64,000 bases of DNA from Smallanthus sonchifolius (Eukaryota > Streptophyta > Magnoliopsida > Asterales > Asteraceae), in contig CM042032.1 in assembly GCA_023525975.1 (NCBI GenBank), forward strand, positions 21,086,001-21,150,000. Reading direction: 5' to 3'. The notes under the pieces are model-generated. The model was not told the DNA's origin and did no database searches. It worked only from the letters and a program-made list of their open reading frames with translations. This document shows, piece by piece, positions 37,538-49,191 of this stretch. The translations under genes and the position numbers were made by a program. How positions within the stretch are numbered: position 1 is the stretch's first letter; every line of letters begins with the position of its first letter.

Positions 37538-38191
37538 GCATCACACTTAGTTTTATAGTAATTAAGTCCATTTCACACTTAGCAAGTCAATCCGTTTACA
37601 CGTGTCGGTAATCCAGAAGATTACCCGGTCAAACATGCGTCTTGCAGCACGACCGTTGGTGATAATTTAAAACAAATACCTAGACATATAATCCGTGTGT
37701 GAAAATTATATGTAACACTATGATTGAATTAATCATGCCTATATGAATTTTTCGGTGATTTATAGAGATACTTTTATTTTCAGCACAATCCGGTAGACAC
37801 ACAGTATGCACTAGCTAGGTCCATAATTCTAAACCGACACTTAGACATATATTTAGTGTGCAAAAATTATATGTAGTACTGTGATATGTTATTTTAAGAC
37901 TCTGTGAAATTTTCGGGAATTTTCTAAGAAACTTTCTATTTTAACGTTGTCCGGCCAGTCTGCAGTATGTACCGACATTTCCAAATAAAAATCTGAAAAA
38001 TTTATATGTTAAACATAACAACATGAGTCAAATTATTTTTAAATATTTTCGTTCATACATATTCGGGATTTCCGTCAATAAATATGTGACTATTCGTTTT
38101 ACACCACCCGGAGTCAAAACCCCCTATAAATGCCCCCGCACCTCCGCCCATTTCTTCACCTCCACTCTTTCATTCTCTCTCTCTTCCCTCT
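37538..38191 (+). other. Unassigned DNA upstream of G, with promoter-like end
   Basis: No ORF. H homology ends near 37537. From about 38100 the sequence looks like a promoter and transcript leader (next entry), and it is contiguous with 46897 onward once G is removed. It could be a host gene's 5' region or an old LTR; I cannot tell. Confidence 0.5.
38124..38191 (+). promoter_or_regulatory. TATA box and pyrimidine-rich leader, split by G
   Basis: CTATAAAT at 38124-38131 is followed about 30 bases later by a C/T-rich stretch to 38191 (TTCATTCTCTCTCTCTTCC), typical of a plant transcription start. Beyond G, 46897 continues C/T-rich, and a possible intron donor (GTAAG) is at 47045. Promoter activity is inferred only. 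Confidence 0.45.
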
Positions 38192-40649
38192 TGTAACATT
38201 CCGTATTTTTCCGACCCTATTTTAATTTATTTAAGTTAATAAAATAGCAATACAACATTTAACTCTATATTTACTCAAACCTACACCTCATTACTCATTA
38301 GCCGATCGTATTCAATTCAAAAATTTAGAACTCATAATCATGTAGTAATACCTTCTTGAGTTAATCCAGTTAATAATCCCGTTAAGTGTTCCGTTAAATC
38401 CTAACCAAGCTAATTCTGTCAAAGCTGAAGTTGCAGTGGCTTATTTTGTAAATAACCAGAAACCCTAGTAGGCACGGTCGCGCCATGTTTTGGCACGGTC
38501 GCGCCTCGTCTGGAACGGTCGCGCCTCGCATCAGTTGAAACGTAAAAACAGCCTTTAATCGCTGGACCGTTCGGTTTCGTAACCATTTCTCACATTAACA
38601 AACAATTAGGAGTTAAAATCATTTTCATTATAGCAAATGAACCCGTTTTGATCGATCCTTTTCCAAAGTATCAAGACTCTCCTTTGTGACCATCAAATTC
38701 ATCGTTTCATTGTGAATCCTCTCAACTAAGCAAACCAACACATTAATCGATCCTCCCTAAGGCTTCAGAAGACACCATTTTGACCGGAGTTACAGCAGAA
38801 AGCACCGGAGACCACTCCGTCGTCGCCAGAACTCTCCTCTACTGTACACTATTGATTCGTCGTCGTTCTAGGTAATTGAAACCGTATTTTCATTTGATTT
38901 AGTCTGTAGATCAAAAGCCCCATCTTGATTTGGGTTTTCAATATAGAAATCATCCCAAACCCGAACCTAAGTTTTATTCAAAAATAGTTTGATCGAATTC
39001 GATTCTGAACATGTTTTAAATACAATTAAACTACACAAACAGACTCGTAATAACCTTTTGGATGAAAGCCCTATCAATTCCGACTCTATCAATATAAGAA
39101 TCAATCAATTCGTTCCTGTTTTGACAGAGACACGGTTGCGCTAATCATCTAGCGCGGTCGTGCCTCGGGAGACGCGGTCGTGTCGACTTACAGCACGGTC
39201 GTGCCTCCTGCTCAGACCAAATCATGCTTGTTGGCTAGACTTGATCTTACCCCCCCCCCCAGAAGCATAGACACGGTCGTGCCTGTCCAAGGCACGGTCG
39301 TGCCTAATGATTTGTTTAGCTATGCCCCTCTGTTGATCATCACGGTCGCGCCCTGGCTAGCGCGATCGCACCCGTGGCCCGAGCACGGTCGTGCCCTGTC
39401 TAGGCGCGGTCGTGTGTGTTGACAGAATATTTATAATTTTTATTTCTTTTTACAAATAGTATTTCAGATTAATTTTTAAAATAAAAATGATTGAAATTAT
39501 AAAAATCCTGTATTATTGTTTATTTAGAAAAGATCAAATATTTAATCTTAAAATAAATGGAAATTATTCAAAGTTCAACATTTAATTCATAAACTCTACT
39601 CTTAAATAATATTGTTATGTTTAAGTTACATTTTATAAATAAATGAATAAGTTAATAATTATTTATTTGATTTATAACTAAACAAAAACATTTATTTAAT
39701 TATACTAAATTACATATAATACCTACGTTATTTCCATAAACTATAATTATTTAATTTACTTAAGTAATTATCCCAAAATCAAACCTTATTTAAAATGTTC
39801 TAAAATATTCATTTCGAATCTTCTATTTTACTTTCAAGTACCAAATCACTAACTCCATCCAATTCAACCATAGACTTAGACTTAGACTATTGTGCATTAT
39901 TAATGCAATATATATTACACTTTAGGTTATCTTGTGCATCTCAAGGATCATTATACTATTTAGTATTTGTGCTAGCTACGCCTTCGAAACAAATTTTTAC
40001 TCTTTTACATTTTTGGGGTGAAACATGAACACTATTCAACTTACATGTTTACATTTACGCAAACAACACAAGTACAAATCCTATTTACATTCATGTGTGC
40101 AATTTGAGCTTTATGCCCGAGTGCTAGGTGTGCTAACCTCTTGTATGCTATTATGTGCAATCATTAACTATACAAGCCGACGGTTTTCAATGATAGATCT
40201 ATTGAGTCTGACAAACCCACCCAAGTGGAGGTGATTGATACCGACAACACAATTTGCATACTAGTTACTAAGGTTTGATTGTACTTGGTTACACAATAGC
40301 GGCTCCCCATAAATGCCTTATTTATCATGTTATGTAAAGGATTTGGTTTACAAACTATATGCTATCTATGTACAAACTTGTGTTATACTCACCAACTTTT
40401 TAGTTGACCTTATTTTATTCATGTTTCAGGTGCTTTCATTTGAGTTTGATCAAGACATGCTACACATAGGCTTTGGACCTAGTTAATATTAAATCAAAGA
40501 CAAATTGTATTTCATTATGTACTTTGAACTTGTTTCGTGTTTGTTTGAATGGGAATGGATTTAATATATTACAATCTAGTCAACCTTGTGCTCATGAACA
40601 GTCTTACATGTCCCGCCCCGATGATTCCGCCATCGGTCGGGGTGTGACA
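38192..40649 (+). repeat. 5' LTR of G (2458 bp)
   Basis: Starts TGTAACATTCCG and ends GGGGTGTGACA. GC-motif clusters at 38470-38530 and 39128-39415. It lacks ~20 bp around 39990 that the 3' LTR has, but has one GGCACGGTCGTGCC unit near 39290 that the 3' LTR lacks. A C10 run is at 39250-39260. Confidence 0.94.
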
Positions 40650-40652
40650 GAT

Positions 40653-40665
40653 TGGTATCAGAGCC
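40653..40665 (+). other. Primer-binding site of G
   Basis: TGGTATCAGAGCC, identical to F, same three-base spacing from the LTR. Confidence 0.92.
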
Positions 40666-41554
40666 TTGGTTATAGGGAACTAGGTTATTAGACACTCTTG
40701 ACCTAGACTATAACTTTAGGACACCCATACAATGCCATGCTACTACATGTTACATTTTTCAATTCCTGTGTGATTATTTTTACATGATATCATAAGTATT
40801 TACACCATTTGATATAATACATGATGACTTATGTGTCACACTACTTGATAACTCCCATGCTTACACTCATTACTACCTACATGCTATATGATTATTTCCT
40901 ATGTGAATATCTTTATATGTTATACTATATGATTACATCACATGACACAACACTCAATAGTTCATGTGTCAAATTTCCTGTCAACTTTTCCTCCTATTCA
41001 TAGCTACCGACTTATATTATTTAAAACACTATCCTAAGTTTAACACACACACATACACACCAAGTTATTCATACGCATTTAGACTCCCATACATGATACC
41101 ATCACCTTCATGAACAAAGACTTAAATTATTGGGCCTAATGTCCACCAATAATAAACCAAGAAGCCCATCTATCCTACAAGAAGAAGAAGCCCACTAAAA
41201 TGCATAAATCTTACTTTGGGCCTCAAAGCCCAGTTCACAACAATTCTCATCTTAACCATGAGCCCAACAATAATATTATTAATACATGATGGCTGGAAGA
41301 GTGTGTAAACCCATGAGGAATTCTGGCTAAGGAAAGATAGGGTACTTAAGTGTGTCTTAGTGACCCACCCCTATTTCCTGGGAATTCTCCTTAGGGATAC
41401 ATTACTTATAGGTCAAGTGTATTTCTAAAATATAATCGTGAAGGTTCGGCGTTATGACTAGTCAAACTCTAAAACCCATAAGAACTTCTACATTTGACAC
41501 TTCATATTTCATAATCACTTACAACTTTTTTTTTTCATTGTTTTTCTGCTAGAC
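40666..41554 (+). other. 5' leader of G
   Basis: The first ~70 bases match F's leader (ACCTAGACTATAACTTTAGG). The rest is AT-rich and has no supported ORF. A TTTCCTGGGAATTC block near 41367-41380 also matches F. Confidence 0.7.
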
Positions 41555-42146
41555 ATGGACTCCTACCCTCCTCCCTCCCCAGTTTACCGTCCTGGATCAG
41601 AATCTGATTGGGAAGAAGACACTGAGACACCCGTGTATCGATCACCAACACCCCCAAATGCTAGGCCAAGGTTTGAGGTAAGGGCGGACTGGATTAGGAA
41701 CACCGGTCCGAGACTTCGAACACCCGGATCACCCGTACCCATAAACCCGTATCATACACCTCACCCCCATAATCAATTACCACCCCCACTAAGAGACCCA
41801 TACCTAATGCCCATACCATCCTAACCCTTGGGTAAGACAAACCATGGCACCCACTGGTGTTATGGGGATTCCAACCCATGACCTCCATCAATATGTAAGA
41901 ACCTCAGAATTTGAGAGGCAAAGGTTAGAGCAGGGGATAATACACGATTTACAAGGACAAAGAATTGATAGTCTAGCAAACCAATTAGGGTACCAAAAAG
42001 AGTTGATCTCCATCCTCGAAAAGGAAGTTCAAGAGCATCGCACGGAGACCGCCAGGGCTGAAGCCAGATCTACTACTAGAGTGACCATAGCGGTGTTCAT
42101 CTTGGCGATTATTTTCTTCCTAGTGGAAAGCTACCTGAGACGTTAG
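41555..42146 (+). pseudogene. G-specific ORF: Pro-rich, coiled coil, C-terminal membrane segment
   Basis: The ATG at 41555 opens an 89-codon frame (MDSYPPPSPVYRPGSESDWE), Pro-rich with an acidic patch, ending at 41822-41824. A second frame, open upstream of its ATG at 41844, runs to 42146; together they look like one ~196-codon protein with a one-base shift near 41815. The second part has a charged heptad-like stretch (ERQRLEQGIIHDLQGQR ... ISILEKEVQEH) and a single hydrophobic segment (VTIAVFILAIIFFLVESYL) followed by RR at the end, resembling a C-terminal membrane anchor. I recognise no family. It may descend from the Pro-rich and coiled-coil N-terminal extension of some chromovirus gags, or be a captured gene. 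Confidence 0.55.
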
Positions 42147-44400
42147 AAGAAGCTTCTACTGATTTCCTTTAAATTTTCAATTTGAAAACCATTACCCTAT
42201 GTTTTGAATAATGTTTAACATTTCAGTATTCAGTCAATTCCATATATTTCAACTCTACAGTTATTTTTCATTGATTTGACCCGTGGAACGTAAATTACAC
42301 CTGTTATATTTTCATCAAACCTTCTCAAATATTACTTCTTTCATTCAACATGATTTAGTACATTACCAACAATCTCTTTCATTAAATAATTCATCCTATT
42401 TTTTTTATTTAAACAAAACCTCGTTATCTTGTTTAAATAAAATGTTTAACGAAATTTTAGATAATACCAAAAACATAAATTTTCCATAAAACTTTTTACC
42501 TAATAGGAAAGGTTAATGCAACCATTTTTATAAAAATATTAATTTCTTTCTACTGATAAATAATTTTGATTTTTCTTCATTAAAGTAAATATTTCTAAAG
42601 TTGGCTAAATTAATATACTACAACTTATTTAGCCAATAGTTGAAAATTTAAGTTAAAAAAATATTTTCTCATAAATTGCATATTCATTTAAAATATGCGA
42701 TTCAATGATCTCACTACTTTATATGTCCACAACCAAAAACAAATTATCACTTTATATGTTCAAACAAGGACCCGTATTTGTAAACACAATTCCCGAATAT
42801 TTTCAAAATCTCCTCGTTACCTTTCACTTGGCACTTCAAGAGACGATCCATATCGCGTAAACGTTAACCTTTTCCCACCAACATCAATGAGATTTGAGAA
42901 CTTGAACCTAACTACCACATGATACAAGAACGCCAAACAACACGTTTGTCCGCAGCACTCGATCACATGCAAAACCCGTTAGTACACATCGCACACAAAG
43001 TTCAATACTCACGTATACACGCTTTCAATATATCCAACGTAACCACATGATACATGAAACTCAAAGAACCTCAATATACCCAATGCTACACAAATTGCAA
43101 AATACACGAAACTAGTTTGCCTACAAATTACAACTTGCTCGATTGATCACGTAACACACGAAACATGTTTATTTGCAATACATATGCTATTGGATTGAGC
43201 ACATGACACACGAAACCTAGATTGTTTGCAATATACGTGACGCATAAGAATTGCTTCATTGATACATAATTCTAGATTGACCACACTGTACATGAAACTC
43301 ATTTGATTACAAAGTACTTTATACTAAACGGTGTACACTATACAAGATACATGATGCTAACACTACACATGAGATCCATTTCCTTCGATACACATAATAC
43401 TATGTTGTTTACATTACACGTTATAGTTTATCGATTACAAAATACAAGACACTAAATTGTTTACTCTATATATATGAGACTTATTTGATTACGAACTACG
43501 AGACACTAGATCATACATGAGGCTTGTGTGCTTACTATATACTCGAAACAAAATTTGCTTACAATTATTACAATGGATCGATTTCATTATACCCAAGACA
43601 TGGTCATGCACTTTGTTCACCAAAGTTGAAGACCATGATACATTGAGACGCCTCGGGGTTTGACGTATTCTAGTTCAAACACGAGCAAGCTAAGAAACTT
43701 TAAGTGTTACTACTTTACTACTCTTTGGTTGCAAACTTATCTGATTTGATGCATAATTAATTGTTAGGGACTTTTATGTGTAAACAATAGACGTGATAAT
43801 AGTGAAATTGTGCCCTTACCCGCACACAATGGAATGATCTATACGGACCATACGATGATTTGAATAATTACGGGTGCACACGGAATTATAAAAATCAGCG
43901 CATGGAAACTATAGTGAAATTTTGTAGTGTGTTGTGACCTAAAACTTGTCATGATATGTAACAACGAAACTGAAGTAATATAACAAGGGCATGGTGGATA
44001 CGTCGATGGTACTTCCTATATATAAGTGTCCTATCATATTATCAAAAGTAGCGTTGTTCGTGCTACGTGAAGTTTTGACCTAGACCCACGTTTGTGAAAT
44101 CTTTCACCCACTAACAATTTTGAGCACATTAGTCTACATCTTACACAAACTCAAAATTTCAAATCCCATCAAATTCATCCCAAGTAACGCATCTCACGTT
44201 TGGAATTCAAATTGCTATTCGGCAACCTTCTCCCTAAATCCAGTTCAAAAATTAAATTTACAGTCATCATTCGTATTCAACCTCGATGATCAGGCCCAAG
44301 GCCTTGTCTATCAATCAAAACTCACCGAGAACCCAAAACTCCCTCCTCTTTCTTGATTTAGTAGTCTTCATTAGTTAAATTTCGGGACGAAATTCCCTTA
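42147..44400 (+). other. G internal noncoding DNA
   Basis: AT-rich, without a supported ORF. It includes a degenerate short-period repeat at about 42900-43560. The last ~120 bases lead into TTTCGGGACGAAATTC and the PPT, as in F. Confidence 0.7.
42900..43560. repeat. Degenerate tandem repeat, period roughly 55-60 bp
   Basis: Variants of ACACACGAAAC / ATACATGAAACTC recur about every 50-65 bases (near 43043, 43100, 43147, 43200, 43270, 43328, 43465, 43510), often followed by TTTGATTACAA or TTTGCAATA. Strongly diverged, judged by eye. Confidence 0.5.
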
Positions 44401-44412
44401 ACATGGGGAGAC
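44401..44412 (+). other. Polypurine tract of G
   Basis: ACATGGGGAGAC, identical to the PPT of F. Confidence 0.88.
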
Positions 44413-46891
44413 TGTAACATTCCGTATTTTTCCGACCCTATTTTAATTTATTTAAGTTAATAAAATAGCAATACAACATTTAACTCTATATTTACTCAAA
44501 CCTACACCTCATTACTCATTAGCCGATCGTATTCAATTCAAAAATTTAGAACTCATAATCATGTAGTAATACCTTCTTGAGTTAATCCAGTTAATAATCC
44601 CGTTAAGTGTTCCGTTAAATCCTAACCAAGCTAATTCTGTTAAAGCTGAAGTTGCAGGGGCTGATTTTGTAAATAACCAGAAACCCTAGTAGGCACGGTC
44701 GCGCCATGTTTTGGCACGGTCGCGCCTCGTCTGGCACGGTCGCGCCTATTATTGGCACGGTCTCGCCTCGCATCAGTTGAAACGTAAAAACAGCCTTTAA
44801 TCGCTGGACCGTTCGGTTTCGTAACCATTTCTCACATTAACAAACAATTAGGAGTTTAAATCATTTTCATTATAGCAAATGAACCCGTTTTGATCGATCC
44901 TTTTCCAAAGTATCAAGACTCTCCTTTGTGACCATCAAATTCATCGTTTCATTATGAATCCTCTCAACTAAGCAAACTAACACATTAATCGATCCTCCCT
45001 AAGGCTTCAGAAGACACCATTTTGACCGGAGTTACATCAGAAAGCACCGGAGACCACTCCTTCGTCGCCAGAACTCTCCTCTACTGTACACTATTGATTC
45101 GTCGTCGTTCTAGGTAATTGAAACCGTATTTTCATTTGATTTAGTCTGTAGATCAAGAGCCCCATCTTGATTTGGGTTTTCAATATAGAAATCATCCCAA
45201 ACCCGAACCTAAGTTTTATTCAAAAATAGTTTGATCGAATTCGATTCTGAACATGTTTTAAATACAATTAAACTACACAAACAGACTCGTAATAACCTTT
45301 TGGATGAAAGCCCTATCAATTCTGACTCTATCAATATAAGAATCAATCAATTCGTTCCTGTTTTGACAGAGACACGGTCGCGCTAATCATCTAGCGCGGT
45401 CGTGCCTCGGGAGACGCGGTCGTGTCGACTTACAGCACGGTCGTGGCTCCTGCTCAGACCAAATCATGCTTGTTGGCTAGACTTGATCTTACCCCCCCCC
45501 CCCCCAGAAGCATAGACACGGTCGTGCCTAATGATTTGTTTAGCTATGCCCCTCTGTTGATCATCACGGTCGCGCCCTGGCTAGCGCGATCGCACCCGTG
45601 GCCCGAGCACGGTCGTGCCCTGTCTAGGCGCGGTCGTGTGTGTTGACAGAATATTTATAATTTTTATTTCTTTTTACAAATAGTATTTCAGATTAATTTT
45701 TAAAATAAAAATGATTGAAATTATAAAAAATCTGTATTATTGTTTATTTAGAAAAGATCAAATATTTAATCTTAAAATAAATGGAAATTATTCAAAGTTC
45801 AACATTTAATTCATAAACTCTACTCTTAAATAATATTGTTATGTTTAAGTTACATTTTATAAATAAATGAATAAGTTAATAATTATTTATTTGATTTATA
45901 ACTAAACAAAAACATTTATTTAATTATACTAAATTACATATAATACCTACGTTATTTCCATAAACTATAATTATTTAATTTACTTAAGTAATTATCCCAA
46001 AATCAAACCTTATTTAAAATGTTCTAAAATATTCATTTCGAATCTTCTATTTTACTTTCAAGTCCCAAATCACTAACTCCATCCAATTCAACCATAGACT
46101 TAGACTTAGACTATTGTGCATTATTAATGCAATATATATTACACTTTAGGTTATCTTGTGCATCTCAAGGATCATTATACTATTTAGTATTTGTGCTAGC
46201 TACGCCTTCGAAACAAGTGAGTATTCACAACCCCCTTTTTACTCTTTTACATTTTTGGGGTGAAACATGAACACTATTCAACTTACATGTTTACATTTAC
46301 GCAAACAACACAAGTACAAATCCTATTTACATTCATGTGTGCAATTTGAGCTTTATGCCCGAGTGCTAGGTGTGCTAACCTCTTGTATGCTATTATGTGC
46401 AATCATTAACTATACAAGCCGACGGTTTTCAATGATAGATCTATTGAGTCTGACAAACCCACCCAAGTGGAGGTGATTGATACCGACAACACAATTTGCA
46501 TACTAGTTACTAAGGTTTGATTGTACTTGGTTACACAATAGCGGCTCCCCATAAATGCCTTATTTATCATGTTATGTAAAGGATTTGGTTTAGAAACTAT
46601 ATGCTATCTATGTACAAACTTGTGTTATACTCACCAACTTTTTAGTTGACCTTATTTTATTCATGTTTCAGGTGCTTTCATTTGAGTTTGATCAAGACAT
46701 GCTACACATAGGCTTTGGACCTAGTTAATATTAAATCAAAGACAAATTGTATTTCATTATGTACTTTGAACTTGTTTCGTGTTTGTTTGAATGGGAATGG
46801 ATTTAATATATTACAATCTAGTCAACCTTGTGCTCATGAACAGTCTTACATGTCCCGCCCCGATGATTCCGCCATCGGTCGGGGTGTGACA
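44413..46891 (+). repeat. 3' LTR of G (2479 bp)
   Basis: Matches the 5' LTR with few substitutions; differences are mostly whole motif units (an extra GGCACGGTCTCGCC near 44755). A C14 run is at about 45492-45505. Confidence 0.94.
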
Positions 46892-48287
46892 CCTCTCTTC
46901 TCCCTTTAGCCGAGAACCACACCACCTCCATCTTCCATTTTTTTTTGTTCTTTGATCTTGTTTCCATCAAATCCAAGCTTCCAGGATCAAGATTCAAGAA
47001 TTTGCAAGAGATTTCATCCATCATTTCATCCATATTCAAGTTTGGTAAGATCAAAACCCTCTTTATTTTTTCATTTTTCATCTTCATGTTCATATGAACA
47101 TGCATCCAAAGAAAACTAATTTTTATGAAAGATTAACCATGGATTCTTATAGGAAATGTGTTTTAAAACTCAAATTGTATATATTGTTGGTGATTTTGAA
47201 CCCATATTTTGTTCATAGTCTCGGTTTCCATTTAAGGAAACATTATTATACGTGCATGTGTTAGATGATGAGATTTTGTTGATTTGATGATGGATTATGT
47301 TGTAATAATAGTTGTAGATGAAGAATATATGCAAACTTTGTTGTCAAAAGTGTTGGATGATACATGCATGCTCGGTTTTGCTATTTTAGGAAACTTTAAT
47401 TTTGGGTTTCATGATAGATGCCATATTTACGGTGATTTGATGATGGAAAATGGTTAGATATGCATAAAGAATGGATAATATGTGTAGATTTACTATCTAG
47501 AACTTTTGGTCTTATGAGATTTAATGCTCGGTTCTATTTATATTAACTTTAATTTTTGGGTTTTTGTTAAAAGAAGTTATGATGTGATTTGTTGGTGGAA
47601 ATGATGCATAAACACTAGATATAGAGATTGTATGATTTTTTTTTCGGTAAAATCATATGTCCATGATGCTTTTAGGCTCGTTTTCTATTTTTAGAAACTT
47701 TATTTCTTGACATGTATGAAAACTTGGTGTTTGGGTGTATTCAAAGCATGAAACTAGCATAGTGAACATTATGGAAGAATGATTGACCAAAATGATGGAT
47801 TAAAATGCATGTGTATGAGTTTTAGAGCCCGGTTTCTAAATAAGGAAACTTTATTTTTCCACAAGATGTGTTCGCAAACTCGACAATTTGACATGCTCTT
47901 GCTATAATAGGAAACTTTAATTATCCGAAACTCGCATGTTTGTCTATTTATAGCAAGTAAACATTGAAATGTTCTATATATGTTATAACATGCCTAATTT
48001 CATGTGTGAACATCAACTTTGCATAGTTGCCATGTTTAGGACTCAACAACTTGACTTTCCAATTAAGCAAACTTTAATGTATCAAAAGTTGTGTTTCAAG
48101 TTCTAAATTCCAATTGAATATGCCAATGTATTTATTAGACGATAATAGACTATGTCAAAGTAGGTTTGAATTCTATATTAGGATTTGAATGCTTAAGTCC
48201 AATGTGTCACCAACGGGTCATCAAGTCAAAACATCTTTGAAACGTCAAAGTCACTTTTCAAACAACTCTTTGGATGCATAGAGTTCA
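46892..48287 (+). other. Unassigned DNA downstream of G
   Basis: Continuation of 37538-38191. A leader-like C/T-rich start and a possible donor site at 47045, then AT-rich DNA with a ~150-bp degenerate repeat. No ORF supported. Element C begins at 48288. Confidence 0.5.
47218..48075. repeat. Degenerate ~150-bp tandem repeat
   Basis: A GCTCGGTTTCTATTT...AGGAAACTTTAATTT-like block recurs near 47219, 47370, 47525, 47675, 47825, 47895 and 48045, i.e. at ~150-bp steps with one half step. Between blocks, TTTGATGATGGA-like stretches also recur. Confidence 0.6.
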
Positions 48288-48703
48288 TGTAGGTCCACAT
48301 GACTCATCTCAGATCGATCTCGTGACAGGACGTCTCGATAACACGGAGTGCGAAATCCTTCGTGTTAACGTATTGTATACGAATTGACAATAGAAACAAC
48401 AGGTAAATAAACTTTCTCTTTGTATATCACCAAACACAGAGTTTATAGAATATACTTGTTCGATTCCTCTCTCTTTCTCTTCTCTTTCAAAACTGATTCT
48501 GTAACTCCTATTTATAGGCACAAACTCTGCAATAGGTGAACTTAACAAGTTCGCCTCAAAGATGCTTAGGCGAACTTAACAAGTTCGCCTCTAGCAAAAC
48601 TTGTTCTATCACTTAGACAAAATCTATACAATTACATAAAAACATAAAGACAATAAGACCTAAACTATTACAAAGCTTTTGTCATACATTCTTTGTCCTA
48701 ACA
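48288..48703 (-). repeat. 3' LTR of element C (416 bp)
   Basis: On the minus strand TGTTAGGACA at 48703 to GGACCTACA at 48288. Contains a near-palindrome at 48536-48554 and one with 10-bp arms at 48568-48590 (AGGCGAACTT / AAGTTCGCCT around AAC). Confidence 0.9.
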
Positions 48704-48717
48704 GACTCCCCCTTGAC
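48704..48717 (-). other. Polypurine tract of C
   Basis: Minus strand GTCAAGGGGGAGTC directly before the 3' LTR. Confidence 0.85.
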
Positions 48718-48744
48718 AATAGATTGATCTTCTGTCTTCAGTCT

Positions 48745-49191
48745 TTATGACGAGCTCTTCAAGTTATCTGGTAATCTGCTTCCTGCATGCACTTCATATC
48801 TCTGACAGATCTCCAACACTCTTTTATACTGCAATCCTTGTTCTCTCCATTCATCAGTAAACATAATCTCATTCTTTCTTAACGTCCTATGATCTTTCTT
48901 TGAGAAGTTAATAAGATTCATTGCATCATAGAAACTAACAATGACCTTGTTATCTTTATCATCAATCCTAGCTTCACCAGTATTCACATCTACGTACCAC
49001 CATTTCATATTCCCCAGGAAATCTTGTGTTATTTTCTTCAATGGAATCTTCTGTACAGTACGTATTGGCTTGAACTTATAATTCCAAGTCACAATCTCAG
49101 TATTTTGATCTACAATCTTCACTCTTTTTCCTTTTTGTGGCTTTAATCTTTCATACTTCCCTGATCCCCAAGGCGAACATATTAAGTTCAC
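48745..49191 (-). pseudogene. C-terminal remnant of the 3' ORF of C
   Basis: 149 codons ending at 48745. NMKWWYVDVNTGEARI ... MNLINFSKKDHRTL ... MFTDEWREQ lines up with DMWYWYADPKMGEAMV ... VCLINFSVKDLEAL ... MHTDEWTKF of M's 3' ORF C-terminus, so this domain is a real conserved unit. The N-terminal and central domains are absent; the upstream DNA goes straight to noncoding sequence. Confidence 0.75.

Larger units (their letters stand above)
38192..46891 (+). mobile_element. Element G: non-autonomous gypsy relative of F (8.7 kb)
   Basis: LTRs 38192-40649 and 44413-46891, PBS, PPT and target duplication CCTCT (38187-38191 and 46892-46896). The internal 3.8 kb has no gag, PR, RT or INT. The LTR ends, PBS, start of the leader and PPT match F closely, so F-type elements are the likely mobiliser. 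This is a LARD-like layout, but with a small ORF of its own. Confidence 0.93.

Noticed and set aside
39250..39261. Poly-C runs (also 14406-14417, 45492-45505, 62763-62777) as regulatory tracts
   Set aside because: Homopolymer lengths differ even between LTRs of one element; slippage or sequencing error is enough to explain them.
40025..40234. 69-codon ORF repeated at 46267-46476
   Set aside because: The repetition is due to the two LTRs of G; an equivalent in F LTRs is not conserved as protein.
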